From Incurvaria masculella (taxonomy: Eukaryota; Arthropoda; Insecta; Lepidoptera; Incurvariidae): 64,000 nucleotides of DNA. The notes beneath the pieces were generated by a model. The model ran no database searches. It worked only from the letters and a program-made list of their open reading frames with translations, and was not told the origin of the DNA. Position numbers and translations under genes: made by a program. The stretch's first letter is position 1; each line of letters starts with the position of its first letter. Positions 1 to 11,611 of the stretch are shown piece after piece. The stretch covers positions 23,831,001 through 23,895,000 of the forward strand of contig OX335645.2 of assembly GCA_946894095.1 (NCBI GenBank). Direction: 5' to 3'.

Positions 1-165
1 ATTAATTTGAGTTTCAGCGACATCTACATTTTAAGCATTGTAATCAGATTTTGAAAATAATCTGAAAAAGTATTGGTCGTGACATTCGTCGGAAGCAGGA
101 TGAGATAACGGTAATGTCGTATCCATTAAATACATAAAATTATCTGTGTATTACGACCGAAATGA
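1..165. repeat. Deleted copy of the tRNA-carrying inverted-repeat element
   Basis: The left arm and spacer match the fuller copy at 50558-50830 almost base for base up to about position 101. The sequence then jumps directly to the segment that follows the right arm in the other copy (gataacggtaatgtcg...). The tRNA-like core and right arm are therefore missing here. The repeat begins at the window edge, so its true left end may lie outside. Confidence 0.75.
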
Positions 166-374
166 GTTCTCGTACTTTTTTTTTCTTATTTATTTCTGTT
201 TTTAACCGACTTTATTTAATCATGTTTTTAGGTACACATAATGATTGGTTATTATCTAGCTTTCTTGCCTAATACCACCGAAGTTGTAGGTTTCTTCGAG
301 ATGTTTTTATCACCGTAAAGCAATCCTGTTACATATTTAATACACTTATTAGACGCTCAAAGAAAAAGACAGTG

Positions 375-452
375 ATGCAGCCACGGGTTTGCAACCTGCG
401 CATTTCGAGCGAGAAGTGCGTCCTTTTACCACTACCCCACTAACGCTATTTA
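375..452 (-). repeat. tRNA-derived SINE-like fragment
   Basis: Read on the minus strand, this has an A-box-like stretch (gtggggtagtggtaaaagg) followed about 30 nt later by a B-box-like ggttgcaaaccc, the spacing of a tRNA-type internal Pol III promoter. It does not fold into a complete functional tRNA by eye. It is best read as the head of a tRNA-derived SINE; the family is not recognised. Confidence 0.45.
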
Positions 453-456
453 TTTA

Positions 457-1010
457 TTTAAATTTTTCCATGCAATGGTTCTCACAAATGGTTTCTTGCA
501 AACAAATTTATGTATAGCCTAGTATTTTATTTTGGTTTTATATCTTGTCTATTTGTTTCTTTACATGAATTTAAGAAATCAAAAAAAGATATTTCATACT
601 ATACTTTAAATTATTAATCTCGATATTTTTTGGGATTGTATTATAAGTGGTAATATATTGGTTTTGAATCGTGCCTGACTGGATATAAAGATAAAGCTAA
701 AGGCATTTCTAATCTGGTCTCAAAAGATCACAAAAAATATTCGGCAAAAATTGTCAGTAAGCAAGACATCATCCTCTTACTAAATTGTGGTAATCTATAA
801 GTCAATTTATTTTTTATTTTGTTTAATCTCACCATGGCAGATGGATTAGCCTAAACGTAGATAAGTGGATAAAAATACGTATGATAAAAAATATTTACGG
901 GTAAACTGAATAAAGCAGTTCACCTACTGCTCTCTTTAGCATACTGTGGTGGAGAGCCAGCACCCGCGCAGCCTCCGCCCGGCAAGCTGTGCCGGCGCTG
1001 CCTCCACTGC
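457..1010. other. AT-rich intergenic DNA upstream of the first gene
   Basis: I see no coding signal here. The stretch is AT-rich with homopolymer runs and ends in a GC-richer patch (about 946-1012) that directly precedes the TATA box of the secreted-protein gene and probably belongs to its promoter. Confidence 0.5.
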
Positions 1011-1014
1011 ACGC

Positions 1015-1049
1015 TATATAAGTCACATTAACCAATTTTCGGCTTCAGT
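1015..1049 (+). promoter_or_regulatory. TATA-Inr core promoter
   Basis: A TATATAAG box at 1015-1022 is followed by the arthropod initiator TCAGT at 1045-1049. The presumed +1 A is at 1047, about 31 nt after the TATA box, the canonical spacing. The start codon follows about 31 nt later at 1078. This supports a real short first exon rather than a chance ATG. Confidence 0.75.
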
Positions 1050-1077
1050 TCTCGCCCTGATTTCGCCTACCACTAAA

Positions 1078-4000
1078 CATGAGAACGCCGGTAGGTACCG
1101 AAAGCTCCTGAAAGCTAATTTTTTCGGATGATTAAGTGCAGTGCGTGACCTCTCCTGTGTCGGGAATAATTCCTCGGTTGTGAGTGTTGAAAGTTAGAAA
1201 TTATTACGGAAAATCCTTATATATGCAGTTCAGTGAAGTGAATTCCGTTTCGGGTTTTTTTCGTCGCACGAAATTGTGTACTACAAGTTCCTTCATTTAT
1301 GTATAAAGAGCATTTGTGTTTCGTCTACCATTTTCGGTAGCAAAACGGCTGCGCGCACGAATTCTCTGCTAATCGCAATTGGTTTAATATGCAGATAATT
1401 TATTTAAGGATCCAAGTTTGTGTTTTGCTTCTTTGAATTAAATTTCAGACTTAAATATTGAAAAATTTACAATTTTTTAAAAATAAAACAAATGTTTTTG
1501 TGGAATTTTATAATAATATTATGTGCTAAACGTGTTTTATTCTCTCTCAAATATTTTACTATTTAAGCTAGGTCAAATAATATATTTATTGTTTCATTAT
1601 TCAAGCATATGTAAATATGTATGTACTCCGTCCGACGAATATTAACTTCCAAGTGTAGGTAATTTTTTATAAGTTAATCTCGGGACTCACACAATTTTTA
1701 TTTCACGAAAAGATGTTCAAACAATTTTGATTAATGACTAAGAACAAATTATTTTTAATTAATTCTCGAGATACAAATTTAAAGATTTTCACTTTTTCAT
1801 AAGCTACGTTTTTAGGAAATTTCAAAACTGTGTAGGCTTTTCTGAATACAATCATAAATACAATATGAAGATAACCTGTATTTACTCATTTCGATATTTT
1901 TTCATTACTTTAAGGCATAAATAAATATTGAAACCAACGTAATTGTAAGGAATCAGGAATATTTCAGGCGAGAAAACCTCTTTTATAGAGTAAACCACCG
2001 CTATAAAAGCGGTTTTATCGACTACAGCCCGTTTCCACCGCCTCCAGCTACAGAAATCCTTAAGTTACCTTTCGGTTACACCATGTAAATATTCAATGTA
2101 ACCGAAAGTTACTTTTCGGATTTCCGGTAACTGGAGTTGGTGAAATCAGGGGTAAAATATCCTGATTCCTGAGCGCGGAATTCCGAGAATTCACACCCTG
2201 AGCGGCGAGGCGCGCGCGGCTTGGGCGGGCGGAACGTAGACGGAATAAGACCTCATATTTGAATCTCATCAAAGAGGCATCTTTAACTAGCTAAACTATA
2301 TTGTTACTAATTTCCATCAGACTGAGATACGTGTATGCTTTCGGATACAACGCAAGTAATATTATGACAGTTAGATAACAATGTTACCAAGGGCAACGCG
2401 TTTGAAACAAATCTAGGTCACCGTCTAATCCTGGTTCGTACGTATTTAGACGCCGGGTCAATTTATTCAATTAAACGGATATACATGTTTGATCAATAAA
2501 TTCTAAAACGGTGAAAGTAACTCAAAACAGAGATGAATATCTCTGATTAAGGAGATTCAAAATTATGTTTAACCCCTTCTGATAAATTTCAATATTTTGA
2601 TTCAATTAGTAGCGTCGGAAAGAAATAACTACGCTAAGTATTATTGGCAGGTTGCTTCTTGGGCGACACCCCTCAAAACGCGAACAGCTTAAGTTCTGTG
2701 CAGTCGCTTGCATTCACCCCGCCATCAAAAACACATATGATGAGTATACCTATGTTGTCAATGACCTATGTAGAATCCAAGTTTGGACCTTCGCTTTCTT
2801 TGATTTTGGCTCCATTTGAGTGGATGAAAAACACGCATAATTTTGTAAAGCTGTTCCGAAGAACTTTCATTCAATGCGATGGTACCAACCCCTTTTTGAA
2901 AGTAAAGTTTTACATAGGTTCCGGACCACGACGGGATCCGCTCTCTCAATGATAAAGCACGTTCGAATTTCAGTTAGGAAATAGAGAGATGCACACCATA
3001 TGGTTTCCGAACTCAAGGCACTACTAGAGTTATCCCCTTGGCTACGGAGCACTCAATTATTACATTAATTATCACATTCCTAAAATATTGTAAATGTCTC
3101 TAAAATATCTCAAATCTCAATAATGAATAGTTTTAGGCTGGAGTGCACAATCTCTGTTTACTAATATATTAATGGTCATTACAGGTCTCTTTCGTACTTC
3201 TTCAGACGAAAAATAAGGACAGATATATTTATTTTTTTAAATTATTACCAACCAGAGATTGTACACTCAGCATAATAAAGTTGTGAACACATTTTCTTGA
3301 ATAAAATTCCATTGATTTAGAAATGAAATAAATGATAATTCAATTAAAACTATTTTATAAAATAAATGGAAAACTAATAATATTGATAATTTACTTATAA
3401 AACAAAGATACATTTTATGCAACCTGACGTGAATGGCTAATACCATATTATTATTGTAACATTAATACTTAATATGATACTAATGTTATTATAGTTTATT
3501 AATAAAATGTAAATGTGCATTTGCTGCATATGTGCAATTTTATGAATGGAAATATAAAAAATATGTAATTGTAAAAAGTTATTCATTTTTAGGGTTCCGT
3601 ACCCAAAGGGTGCCAACGGAACCCTATTACTAAGCCTCCGCTGTCCGTCCGTCCGTCCATCCGTCCGCCTGTCACAGGGCTGTTTCTTATATACCGTAAT
3701 AGGTAGGCAGCTGGAATTTTGACAGAGTGTGAATTTATTTTGCCGCTATACCGAGTAAGGGAGTGCTCCAAACAAAACATTTGTTTTTTTTTTGTTAAAT
3801 CTTGTATAATGGTACTGAACCCTTCGTGTGCGAGTCCAACTTGCACTTGATCGGCTTTTTCATATATTTAAAAAGTTTTCCCCCCAATTTTTCACGAGAT
3901 TTCTATAAAACTTCAAATAATAATACAAAAAAGTCCATGACGATATATTTATTAAATTATCAAAATCGGCCTTAACTCGCGGACAGAATAATCTAACAAG

Positions 4001-5444
4001 TAAATCTAGGCAGATTTTATCGGAGCCGAATAATAGTCTGTTAACAACTTAATCAATCACCGAAAAGATATATTGCTGGCATAGTGTAAAAACAACAGGT
4101 TATCAGGTTTTGCATGGACTGACTCTATAATACTAATGGATGGTATCTCTGCGCAAGTAACTATAGCACAGTGCGCTTTCCAGGAGGAGTGGCTGGCGGT
4201 GGTGGCGATGCTGGCGTGCGCGGTGCGCGGCGCCCGCGACGTGCGCGACGTCTACGAGCTGGGAGCCGAGCCCGCCCCGCCCGCCTGGGGGCCCGCCGCC
4301 GCCTGGGACGCCGCGCCGCCGCCCGCCTGGGACGCCGCGCCGCCGCCCGCCTGGGACGCCGCGCCGCCGCCCGCCTGGGACGCCGCGCCGCCGCTCGCGC
4401 TGCGCCGGCGCACCTTCTACCGCGTGCGCGGCGGCGCCGGCCGCGCGCGCATCGCCGCCGGCCTCCTCACCTTCGACCCGCAGGTGCATTTTAATTTTAG
4501 GTTGCAGTAGCATTTTAAAAGGGAATGTAACTATGTGATCAGCTGACTCTAGTAGTTTATGACAAAACTTATAGTATTAAAACCTAATGTGCAAGTGTTT
4601 TGTTGCCACTGGAGCAGTGCATCGCTTTAAGGTCCTTGCTTATGGTGACGCTTGGCTCGGGTTATCTCTTCCCTAAAATATGGTCGAGAGAGGTAATGGC
4701 TGTGCCCGGCGTGATGCTCGTGAACGGGTGCTGTTTGTGGGGACTGGGACTGGGGATAGTTTTTGCAAATAAAATTATATTTGTCATGAACTGTTGCATA
4801 CGGCATGGATTGTAAATTTTGTGAATTCATGTTAATTTAGTGTTTTACCTATGTTTTTGTTAAAAAAAATTACAAACACTTTTGTATTTTAGACTAAGTG
4901 GACACAGCGGAGTTTCTTTCCAGTTCTTCTTCGCTGTGTTTTGTTTTGCTGAACTGGCCAAAGTTAAAATATGACAGATCCGAGTGCAGTGTACTGTCTA
5001 TGGATGATGAATAAACAATACAATACAATGCAGGACCCCGACCCGAGACTCCGCGCCCCCGTCCCGATTCTCGTCGTCCGGCAGCTCAACGTCGACGCGT
5101 TCCTCGCCGGGCCGCCGCCGCCGCTGCCGCTGCCGCCGCCGCCCGCCGGCCCGGGCCCGCTCGCGTTCGGCCCGGCGCCGCCGCCGCCGACGTCGACGCC
5201 GCGGCCGTGGTGGCGCGCGCCTCCGCCGCTGCAGCTGGCGGTGCGGCCGCGGCTCAGCGGCGGCGGCGCGGCGGAGACGCTCGCGGTGGGCTCGTCGCCG
5301 CTGGTGGCGCGGCTGCACGGCCCGGTGGCGATGGGCTCGGGCGGCGTCGGCTACGCCCGCCTGCCCGACGGACGGCTCGCCATCGGCTCTGGCTCCATCG
5401 GCTTCGCGCAGTTCGATGTGCTGACCCTCGTCAACCAGCTGTAG
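1078..5444 (+). CDS. Secreted Pro/Ala/Gly-rich protein, possibly cuticular (3 exons)
   Basis: Proposed exons are 1078-1089, 4184-4483 and 5034-5444, with introns starting gtaggt and gtgcat and ending ttccag and aatgcag. All junctions are in phase 0, giving 240 aa. Exon 1 encodes only MRTP. Exon 2 continues with EEWLAVVAMLACAVRGA, so the two exons together make a convincing signal peptide (cleavage likely near residue 17 or 21). The mature part has four perfect or near-perfect AWDAAPPP units (24-bp repeats, 4301-4396), an Arg-rich stretch, a long Pro/Ala/Leu run, and a Gly-rich tail with GGVGYARLPDGRLAIGSGS-type sequence. Splitting the signal peptide after about four codons is usual for insect cuticle genes. 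I do not recognise a Pfam-type domain and no chitin-binding R&R motif is visible, so cuticular function is inference. Exons 2 and 3 are strikingly GC-rich against AT-rich introns. A candidate AATAAA lies at 5712-5717. Confidence 0.72.
3135..3275. repeat. Short inverted-repeat (foldback) element in intron 1
   Basis: The left arm reads ggagtgcacaatctctg and the right arm ccagagattgtacactc, which are near-complementary over about 17 nt. The spacer is AT-rich. This is the shape of a small MITE lying in the first intron of the secreted-protein gene. Confidence 0.5.
3590..3863 (+). repeat. (CCGT)n-bearing interspersed repeat, copy 1
   Basis: It starts with a stem-loop head (agggttccgt ... acggaaccct), continues through a short CCGT run (about 3641-3662) and a tgtcacagggctgt block, and ends with cgagtccaacttgcacttgatcgg. 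The same head, microsatellite and tail recur at 24146, 27491, 33496 and, inverted, 51658. This repeat is very common in moth genomes; I cannot assign its class with certainty. Confidence 0.8.
4301..4396 (+). repeat. Four tandem 24-bp units inside exon 2
   Basis: Units begin at 4301, 4325, 4349 and 4373 (gcctgggacgccgcgccgcc...). They encode AWDAAPPP; the last unit ends PPL. The near identity of the units points to recent slippage or unequal exchange in coding DNA. Confidence 0.95.
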
Positions 5445-6509
5445 GTGGCACAGATAGGCCTCTTATGTGGGACCACGCAGCACGTGTGATATGAAATCGA
5501 TGTATACCTACACTACTTTATGATTTTATGTATGCATTTTACATTTATTTCACTGCTTTTATTAGTATCTCAACATCGACTTCTGTACCAATGACATGAG
5601 TGTGAAGAAGTTCAAATAACGCTCAAATGTTTTTCAATTAAAACAACATTTCAACAAGTCGGCTCGAATCTTCTATACTGAAGTACAAGTCAATGAAAAT
5701 ATGAAAGAAATAATAAATTATAAAAAAAACTTGTATGCTACGCAAGTTCGGCGAATATGAATGCTTTTTTGAATAAGTTGAATCGCGATGCATAACATAC
5801 ATACACATAACAACATACATACATCTACCTATTATATTTTGTGATTAGTAGTCGATCATCCAGGAGAATTGTATCTACTCGAAATATGGTGATTCGTTAG
5901 GTATGTATCTCGATATTTATGATGAAAGAAGCACTGAAATGCATACATCGTTGTAAATTATGTGGAAACAAAAAACTGTAGATTGGTATGTGTGTACATA
6001 GGATCTTGTAATTTATTTATATTTCTAAGTTTAGGTATAGATATTTACTTTAATTAAATTATTCTAATGTTACGGACGTAAATGTGTTTCATTATTTCCG
6101 AGTGGAATATGTCTACTTGCGGACACGTTTGCTGGTTCCTATACTATTTTAAAAGGAATATAGCGTTCCTTATACATATTCATGCACTTGCTGATTTAAA
6201 ACGAGAACATTGTAAAAGTAAAAATTCGTCTTTTATTAAAATTAGATAACAACAACAAAACAAACAATCACAACATCTGTACAGGCAATCAATCAACAAC
6301 AAGTCAATGTAAATACATTTCTTCTTCATTAGCCGAGTTAGCTTCTTACAAAATAATAAATTATTCAACAACACTGATTTTAATACAGGTATTCATTTGC
6401 GCACCCCAGCCGGATATGCCCTCAGGAGTGCGTAAACGAGTATTTAGCACAATTAGGCCCGAATTTTCCCCAATCACAGTCTTCAGCTTACTTTAAGGAT
6501 CCTCTCGGA
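5445..6509. other. Convergent intergenic region between the two secreted-protein genes
   Basis: This holds the 3' flanks of both genes. AATAAA at 5712-5717 can serve the + gene, and TTTATT at 6232-6237 (AATAAA on the minus strand) can serve the - gene. No other gene is seen. Confidence 0.55.
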
Positions 6510-7823
6510 TCAATGGCCATAGCTGACTCTGTCGACCTTGGCGCTCTCGACCTGGTGCACGTGATGGTAGTCGTCGCCGCCGAGCGCGGCGCCCGGCCCC
6601 GAGGAGCCCTGGTACGAGTCCGCGGGGGCTCCGTGCGACGCCCCCTGCAGGTTCAACTTCTGGAGGTACTCCTGGATCGCGGTGTCGTAGCTTTTGGACT
6701 CCGGCTCGAACGATTTCTCCGACGCCTGGGGAGCCGAGTAAGAGTCACCGCCGTCGCCGTGGTAATGCACGTCGTTGGACTCGTAGCTCGGAGCGGCGGC
6801 CGCGTGGAACCCGCCGAAGGAAGCTCCGCCGTGACCGAAGCTCTGCAGCTGCGGAACTCCGTATGAGGAACCCCCGAAGGAGCCGTGCTGAGCGGACTGG
6901 GCACCTCCAAAGTTAAAGCCCCCGTGCTCTCCGTCGTTCTGCGAGGCCTGCTGGCCGTACCCCGAGAAGCCCCCGTGCTGTCCGCCGTCCTGCTGTCCAT
7001 ACGACCCGGAGAAGCCACCGTGCTGTCCCTCGTCCTGCTGGCCGGAGGAGCCTCCGCTGTCGCCGTGCTCGTGCGACACCTTATCGGAAGCGTCGTTGCC
7101 CCCGTCGCCGTAGTCAGAGCCCTCCGAGTAGTCGCTCTGCTCCTCCTTGGAAGGCCAGACTGGCGCCGCTTGCTGCTTCTTGTACAGCGCGAGGATGCTC
7201 GGCTCGGGGCCGTTGTGCTGCTGCACGGGCACCGGGTGCGGCACCTTGACGATTTGCGGCACGGGGACGGGGTAAGGCTTGGAGATGTGCACCGGGTAGG
7301 GGACCCTCTCCTTGATTTTCACCGGGTACGGCACAGGGACCCTGATCGCAACGGTCTTGGTGACCCTGATGACTTTGATCGGAGGTTCAGGGATTTCTAC
7401 ATGCTGTCCGAGGAACTCGAGCTTCGGCTCGTAACCCTTGACCTGGATCCCTTCGTGGGGGCCCTTTATGATCTCGAGCATAGGGTTGAACTTGTGGTTT
7501 TGTCCCTCGTGGTCTGAGTGACCCGAGTACTCCTCGGTTTCGTACGACGCTGCGCCATGACATAAGCAGGCAGCGGCTATCGTTAGGACCTGCAAGGCAA
7601 ACGAAATATATCAGTATTTTTAGTTGATCAGTTCGATACGTCACTTGTTGCATAGTTATGAATAGAAATAAAGACACATAAGCTAAGCAGTGAAGGGCTT
7701 CGTTAGTAAAACGCCCACGCCGATCAGATAAGGACACAATCCTTTGCAATTTTTCAATCGGGTTCAAAAAGGTCAAATTCCCCGGCGTGCACGATACCAT
7801 TTATACTAACCAATAGCGCCATT
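6510..7823 (-). CDS. Cuticular-type secreted protein, VPYPV and Gly/Gln/His-rich (2 exons)
   Basis: Exons on the minus strand are 7823-7812 (MALL) and 7589-6510, with a gttagt donor and a ttgcag acceptor in phase 0, giving 363 aa. The joined start MALLVLTIAAACLCHGAAS is a clear signal peptide; neither exon alone has it. After an acidic segment comes a block of V-P-Y-P-V type repeats (roughly residues 75-130, with VPVPYPV, RVPYPV and KPYPVPVP). A long low-complexity region follows with GGFSG, YGQQ and GGQHGG repeats, and the protein ends VSYGH. This composition is characteristic of structural proteins of insect cuticle, so a role as an extracellular matrix component is likely. I do not see an R&R chitin-binding domain. 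A TATA box lies upstream on the same strand, and an AATAAA occurs about 270 nt past the stop. Confidence 0.85.
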
Positions 7824-7859
7824 CCGTCTCTCCTGCTAATGTCAACGGAACAGTTGCGA

Positions 7860-7896
7860 AACTGGTGCCTTGCAAGCGTAACAATCACTTTATATA
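7860..7896 (-). promoter_or_regulatory. TATA-Inr core promoter of the cuticular-type gene
   Basis: On the minus strand TATATAAA (7896-7889) is followed about 33 nt later by a cap-like ccagttt (A at 7863). The start codon of the 12-nt first coding exon lies about 40 nt further on at 7823. The arrangement mirrors the promoter at 1015-1049. Confidence 0.7.
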
Positions 7897-7899
7897 GCG

Positions 7900-8660
7900 T
7901 CGCATTCTCTCGGAGTTAGAGGAGATTGGACGCGAGCTACTTTCGACGCCTCGACGCAGCACTTCTCTTTACGTCATCGAGACCTGCGGTGGCGGTCCGG
8001 TCCACGCGATCACATTGATGTAATATTTCGCATCGTGCTCGTTTTTTACCCGCCACAATGACCCGTTTCCGCTCCAGCGAACACCGCCTCTTCCGAATTA
8101 ATAACTCTGTGTGGTGTCAAGCCGCGGTCGGATGTATGGCGTAGGGTGGCCAAGAGCTTTAAATAGTTAGGACACAAGTGACACCAAAATTAACTAAAAA
8201 GTAGGGTCAATCTTCACTCCGGTTTTTATTTCGGGAGTAGTAAATTAAAAAAAAAGCACCTCAACGGGGATTTTAGCTATCCAGTTAATATAATGATTAA
8301 ATTGATTGCTTCTTCACCAAGGGAATTGCATAAACTATACTTGCACGTACATCTGTCGCCTGTACATCGGTCGCATATAATACAGGCTCTGTATTAGATG
8401 CGACATAAGTAATATTTATGCATACAATTTAATTTTTAAATTAAATTTGAAATCATTTGCTGCGTAATTTGGAAGTTCTTTTAAAAAACGATGAATTGGT
8501 TCGTTGGTCTTTTGTTATTCATATTGGAATGGTTTTAATAAATATTATACTATCTACATTTTTCTTGTTTACGTAGCCATATTCACTGATGTAAGTTAGT
8601 TTTCTAACACGAACACATAGCAAGAATTTTCGTTGCACTAAATATCGTTCGTAAGCTTAC
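7900..8660. other. Intergenic, upstream of the cuticular-type gene
   Basis: A GC-richer proximal part (about 7920-8110) gives way to AT-rich sequence. No convincing gene or repeat boundary is visible. Confidence 0.4.
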
Positions 8661-8714
8661 GTGTTTGTACGTTTCGTTGGAATTCGAGAACATCAGGAAG
8701 TAGTTATCGAAATA

Positions 8715-10192
8715 GTAAGCAAACGCGGCGCGGCGCGGCGGAGCTGTCTCCGCTTCTCGGCGGACCAGGTTGCCGAGGCTGTGAGAGCCATGACGCGGGG
8801 CAAGTCTCCGGGCCATGACTCGCTCAGTCTGGAGCACTTGCTGCACGCCGGACCAGTTTTGACGGAAAGGTTATCTGTACTTTATAACGCGTGTATGGCT
8901 TGCCAGACCTGCCAGATGGCCTCATGAAAACTGTTATCGTTCCCGTCGTAAAGAATAGAACCGGGGACGCCTCCGCTCTGTCAAACTATCGCCCGATCTC
9001 ACTCGCGTCAGTGATATCGAAAGTATTCGAACGACTGCTCCACCCGAAACTCGGCAAATATTTGAAATTACACGACGCGCAGTTTGGTTTCCGTCCCGGT
9101 CTCTCAACGGATATGGCGATATTGTCTTTAAAAAGTACTGTAAAATATTATTTAAATAAAAAGACAACAGTATACGGATGTTTCCTGGACCTCAGCCGGG
9201 CATTCGATACAATCAATTACGACATACTATGGAATAAAATGAACGCGGCTGAGGTCCCGGTTGACATTGTGAATGTGTTCAGATACTGGTACGGAAACCA
9301 AACTAACGCTGTACGATGGGGAAACAAGCTGTCCGACGAGTACCGACTGAGCTGCGGGGTGAGGCAGGGGGGCCTGACTTCCCCGGACCTATTCAACCTT
9401 TACGTTAACGGACTCATAGAGGAGCTCAGCGGCGCCGGCGTCGGCTGCTACTTAGGTAGCGTATGCATGAATAACCTGAGTTATGCGGACGATATGGTGC
9501 TGTTGAGCCCCTCAGTGAAGGGTTTACGGAAACTGATAGGTATCTGTGAGCGATACGCCGCTGTGCACGATTTGAGCTACAACGTCAGTAAAACCGAAGT
9601 GGTCGTCTTCAAATATGGTGCCGGACCGGATCACGTGTCACCTATAACTTTACGAAACTCTCAATTGAGAGTTTCTACAAAGTTTAAATATCTCGGGCAC
9701 GTGATTACCGATAGGCTGAAAGACGACGAGGACATGGAGCGGCAGCGGAGGGCTATCGCCATGAGAAGTAACATGTTGGCTCGCAGGTTTGCGCAGTGCT
9801 CTGGAGAGGTCAGGCTTACTCTGTTCAAGGCATACTGTCAGGCGCTTTACACCGGTCACCTGTGGTGCAGCTACACGCAGCGAGCGTTTAACTCGCTGCG
9901 TGTGCAGTACAACAATGCATTGCGCTGCATGATGGGACTGCCGTGGCGGTGTAGTGCGTCTGGCATGTTCGCGGAGAACGGTTTGAATGATTTCTTTGGT
10001 GTACTGCGCAAACAGAAGGCGGCATTCCTTCGCCGTTCAGCCATCAGTGAGAATAGAATAGTAGCAAACATTTTGGGACGAATTTATTATAAGGATTTTA
10101 TTAATGTGTAACTTAGTTTTAATATTATTTACAATGTTATGGGACAATGCACCTGAAATAAATTATTATTATTATTATTATTATTATTATAA
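8715..10192 (+). pseudogene. 5'-truncated, frameshifted LINE with reverse transcriptase domain
   Basis: Two overlapping reading frames cover one protein. The first (about 8715-8927) holds the region around RGKSPGHDSLSLEHLL. The second (about 8895-10111) runs from LMKTVIVPVVKNRTGD through the RT core: NYRPISL, FGFRPGLSTD, FLDLSRAFDTINYDIL, CGVRQGGLTSP and the catalytic YADD. It then continues into a C-terminal thumb/connection region and a natural stop. The frame change falls near 8893-8925, so the copy is broken. The 5' end, including the endonuclease, is missing. The 3' end is an (ATT)n tract at 10160-10190, as in CR1/L2-like LINEs; the clade is not certain. Confidence 0.9.
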
Positions 10193-11590
10193 AGGGCGCT
10201 ATCACCATTGTGAGTATGTTTACTAAAAAGTGAAATTACATGAAGAAAACTATCATACAGCGTAGTTGTGCTACGCATGACGCAAAATTTCAAGGTTTTT
10301 TATTTGTTTTTTGAATCTATCAAAAAGATCAAATTTTCGTAGTGTTGCATATGTTCTTTTCGATTATTTCTTAACAACGTTTATGTAACATTATTTAGTT
10401 TTTCCTTTTGTTCAATATTGCATAATATTTTGTAAGTATTTTAACTTTTGAAGTTTGTAAATTATTTTGTAGAGAAACTGCTTCTTTTCTTTATTTGTTA
10501 AATATATGCTATTCAAGCATTCTAATTTTTCTCCTTCTTTGCCTATGTATTTAGTATTATATGCTAATGGAAACTTTGCTGGTTTAAGCTATATTTTTTT
10601 TTTGTTATTAGTTAGTTTTAAGACTGTTTGTTATCCTGAATAAAATAAAATAAAAATAGATTGGTTACGGATCCACGGATACATTTTGGTCGCCACTACT
10701 GTCCTTTTATGGTCGCTGTTTCCACCTGTCAAACTGTGTGAAGTAATTTTATTAATGGCAATTTGTTTCATATATTTTATAGTTTCATTTGTAATCAATA
10801 ATCACTGTTTTTGTATATTTATTTTTTCTCGAAATCGGCCCCTTGACTCTTTTGAGTGTTTTTCTCTCTATTTCTTACACAGTGCAGTGTAGTAACTAAA
10901 TAAATAAATACTCTCTCTTTTTTCTATACTATTTCCATTATGCATGAACATACACCACATACATGAACGATAAAGAAGGCAAGATTAAAAAACTGTTGTG
11001 TACAAATAGCCAAAGCTGTTTTAATTTTATAATACTCGTAATTGTAATAATTAATTGATCTTAGATCAATATTACATACTTATGTTTAGAGTATTATATT
11101 CCATCTGTATTAGAATATAAGACATTGATGCAATGCTTTCTGAAATAAAAAACGTATAGTTTCGGATTTGGTCATGAAGGCACACTTAATACATTCACTC
11201 TGTAAATACGACCCTATTTTAAAATGAATTTGATATTTATGTATGCATAATATGTTAGCAAAAAAGTGTATTTACCTATTTACCTGTGACTAGTCCGTGA
11301 CATGAGATAAACGAACAGAGTGTACAACAGAGTGCCTTTGTCTGACTGAAGTATTCTTAAAAGGGACGCATTGAATGATGGTCACCCTACAGGCCGTCAC
11401 CTTTCACTAGATCTTGAGCACACAGCACCGGCAGCAGCGGCGCCGGCTGTACCGCGGACGGCAGAACAAAACAAACATGTATTAACGCATTTGACGTGCC
11501 TACATTATGGGGGATGATTCTAGAAAGGCTAAAATATCCAACTTCTCACTTCATTATAAACCAAAAAAAAGGTCAGAGTCGAATAAATCA
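10193..11590. other. AT-rich intergenic DNA
   Basis: A LINE-like tail (aataaaataaaataaaaat, about 10638-10660) suggests a second retroposon 3' end. A small GC-rich island at 11412-11470 stands out from the background. No gene is called. Confidence 0.4.
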
Positions 11591-11611
11591 AATATAAGAT
11601 TTATGGGAATT

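Noticed and set aside
946..1131. Small ORF covering the promoter and first exon
   Set aside because: It overlaps the TATA box and cap site, has no recognisable protein character and uses a non-ATG start.
4133..4513. Long antisense and shifted-frame ORFs over exons 2 and 3 of the secreted protein (also 4998-5318 and 5207-5494)
   Set aside because: GC-rich repetitive DNA is free of stops in all frames; only one frame has splice sites and a signal peptide.
4600..4815. Hydrophobic 71-codon ORF inside intron 2 of the secreted-protein gene
   Set aside because: It has no usable splice context and lies between well-supported exons; likely a chance or repeat-derived ORF.
6885..7517. 210-codon + strand ORF opposite the cuticular gene
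   Set aside because: It is the reverse reading of the Gly/Pro-rich repeats, rich in Val/Leu/Arg as expected for antisense of such DNA.
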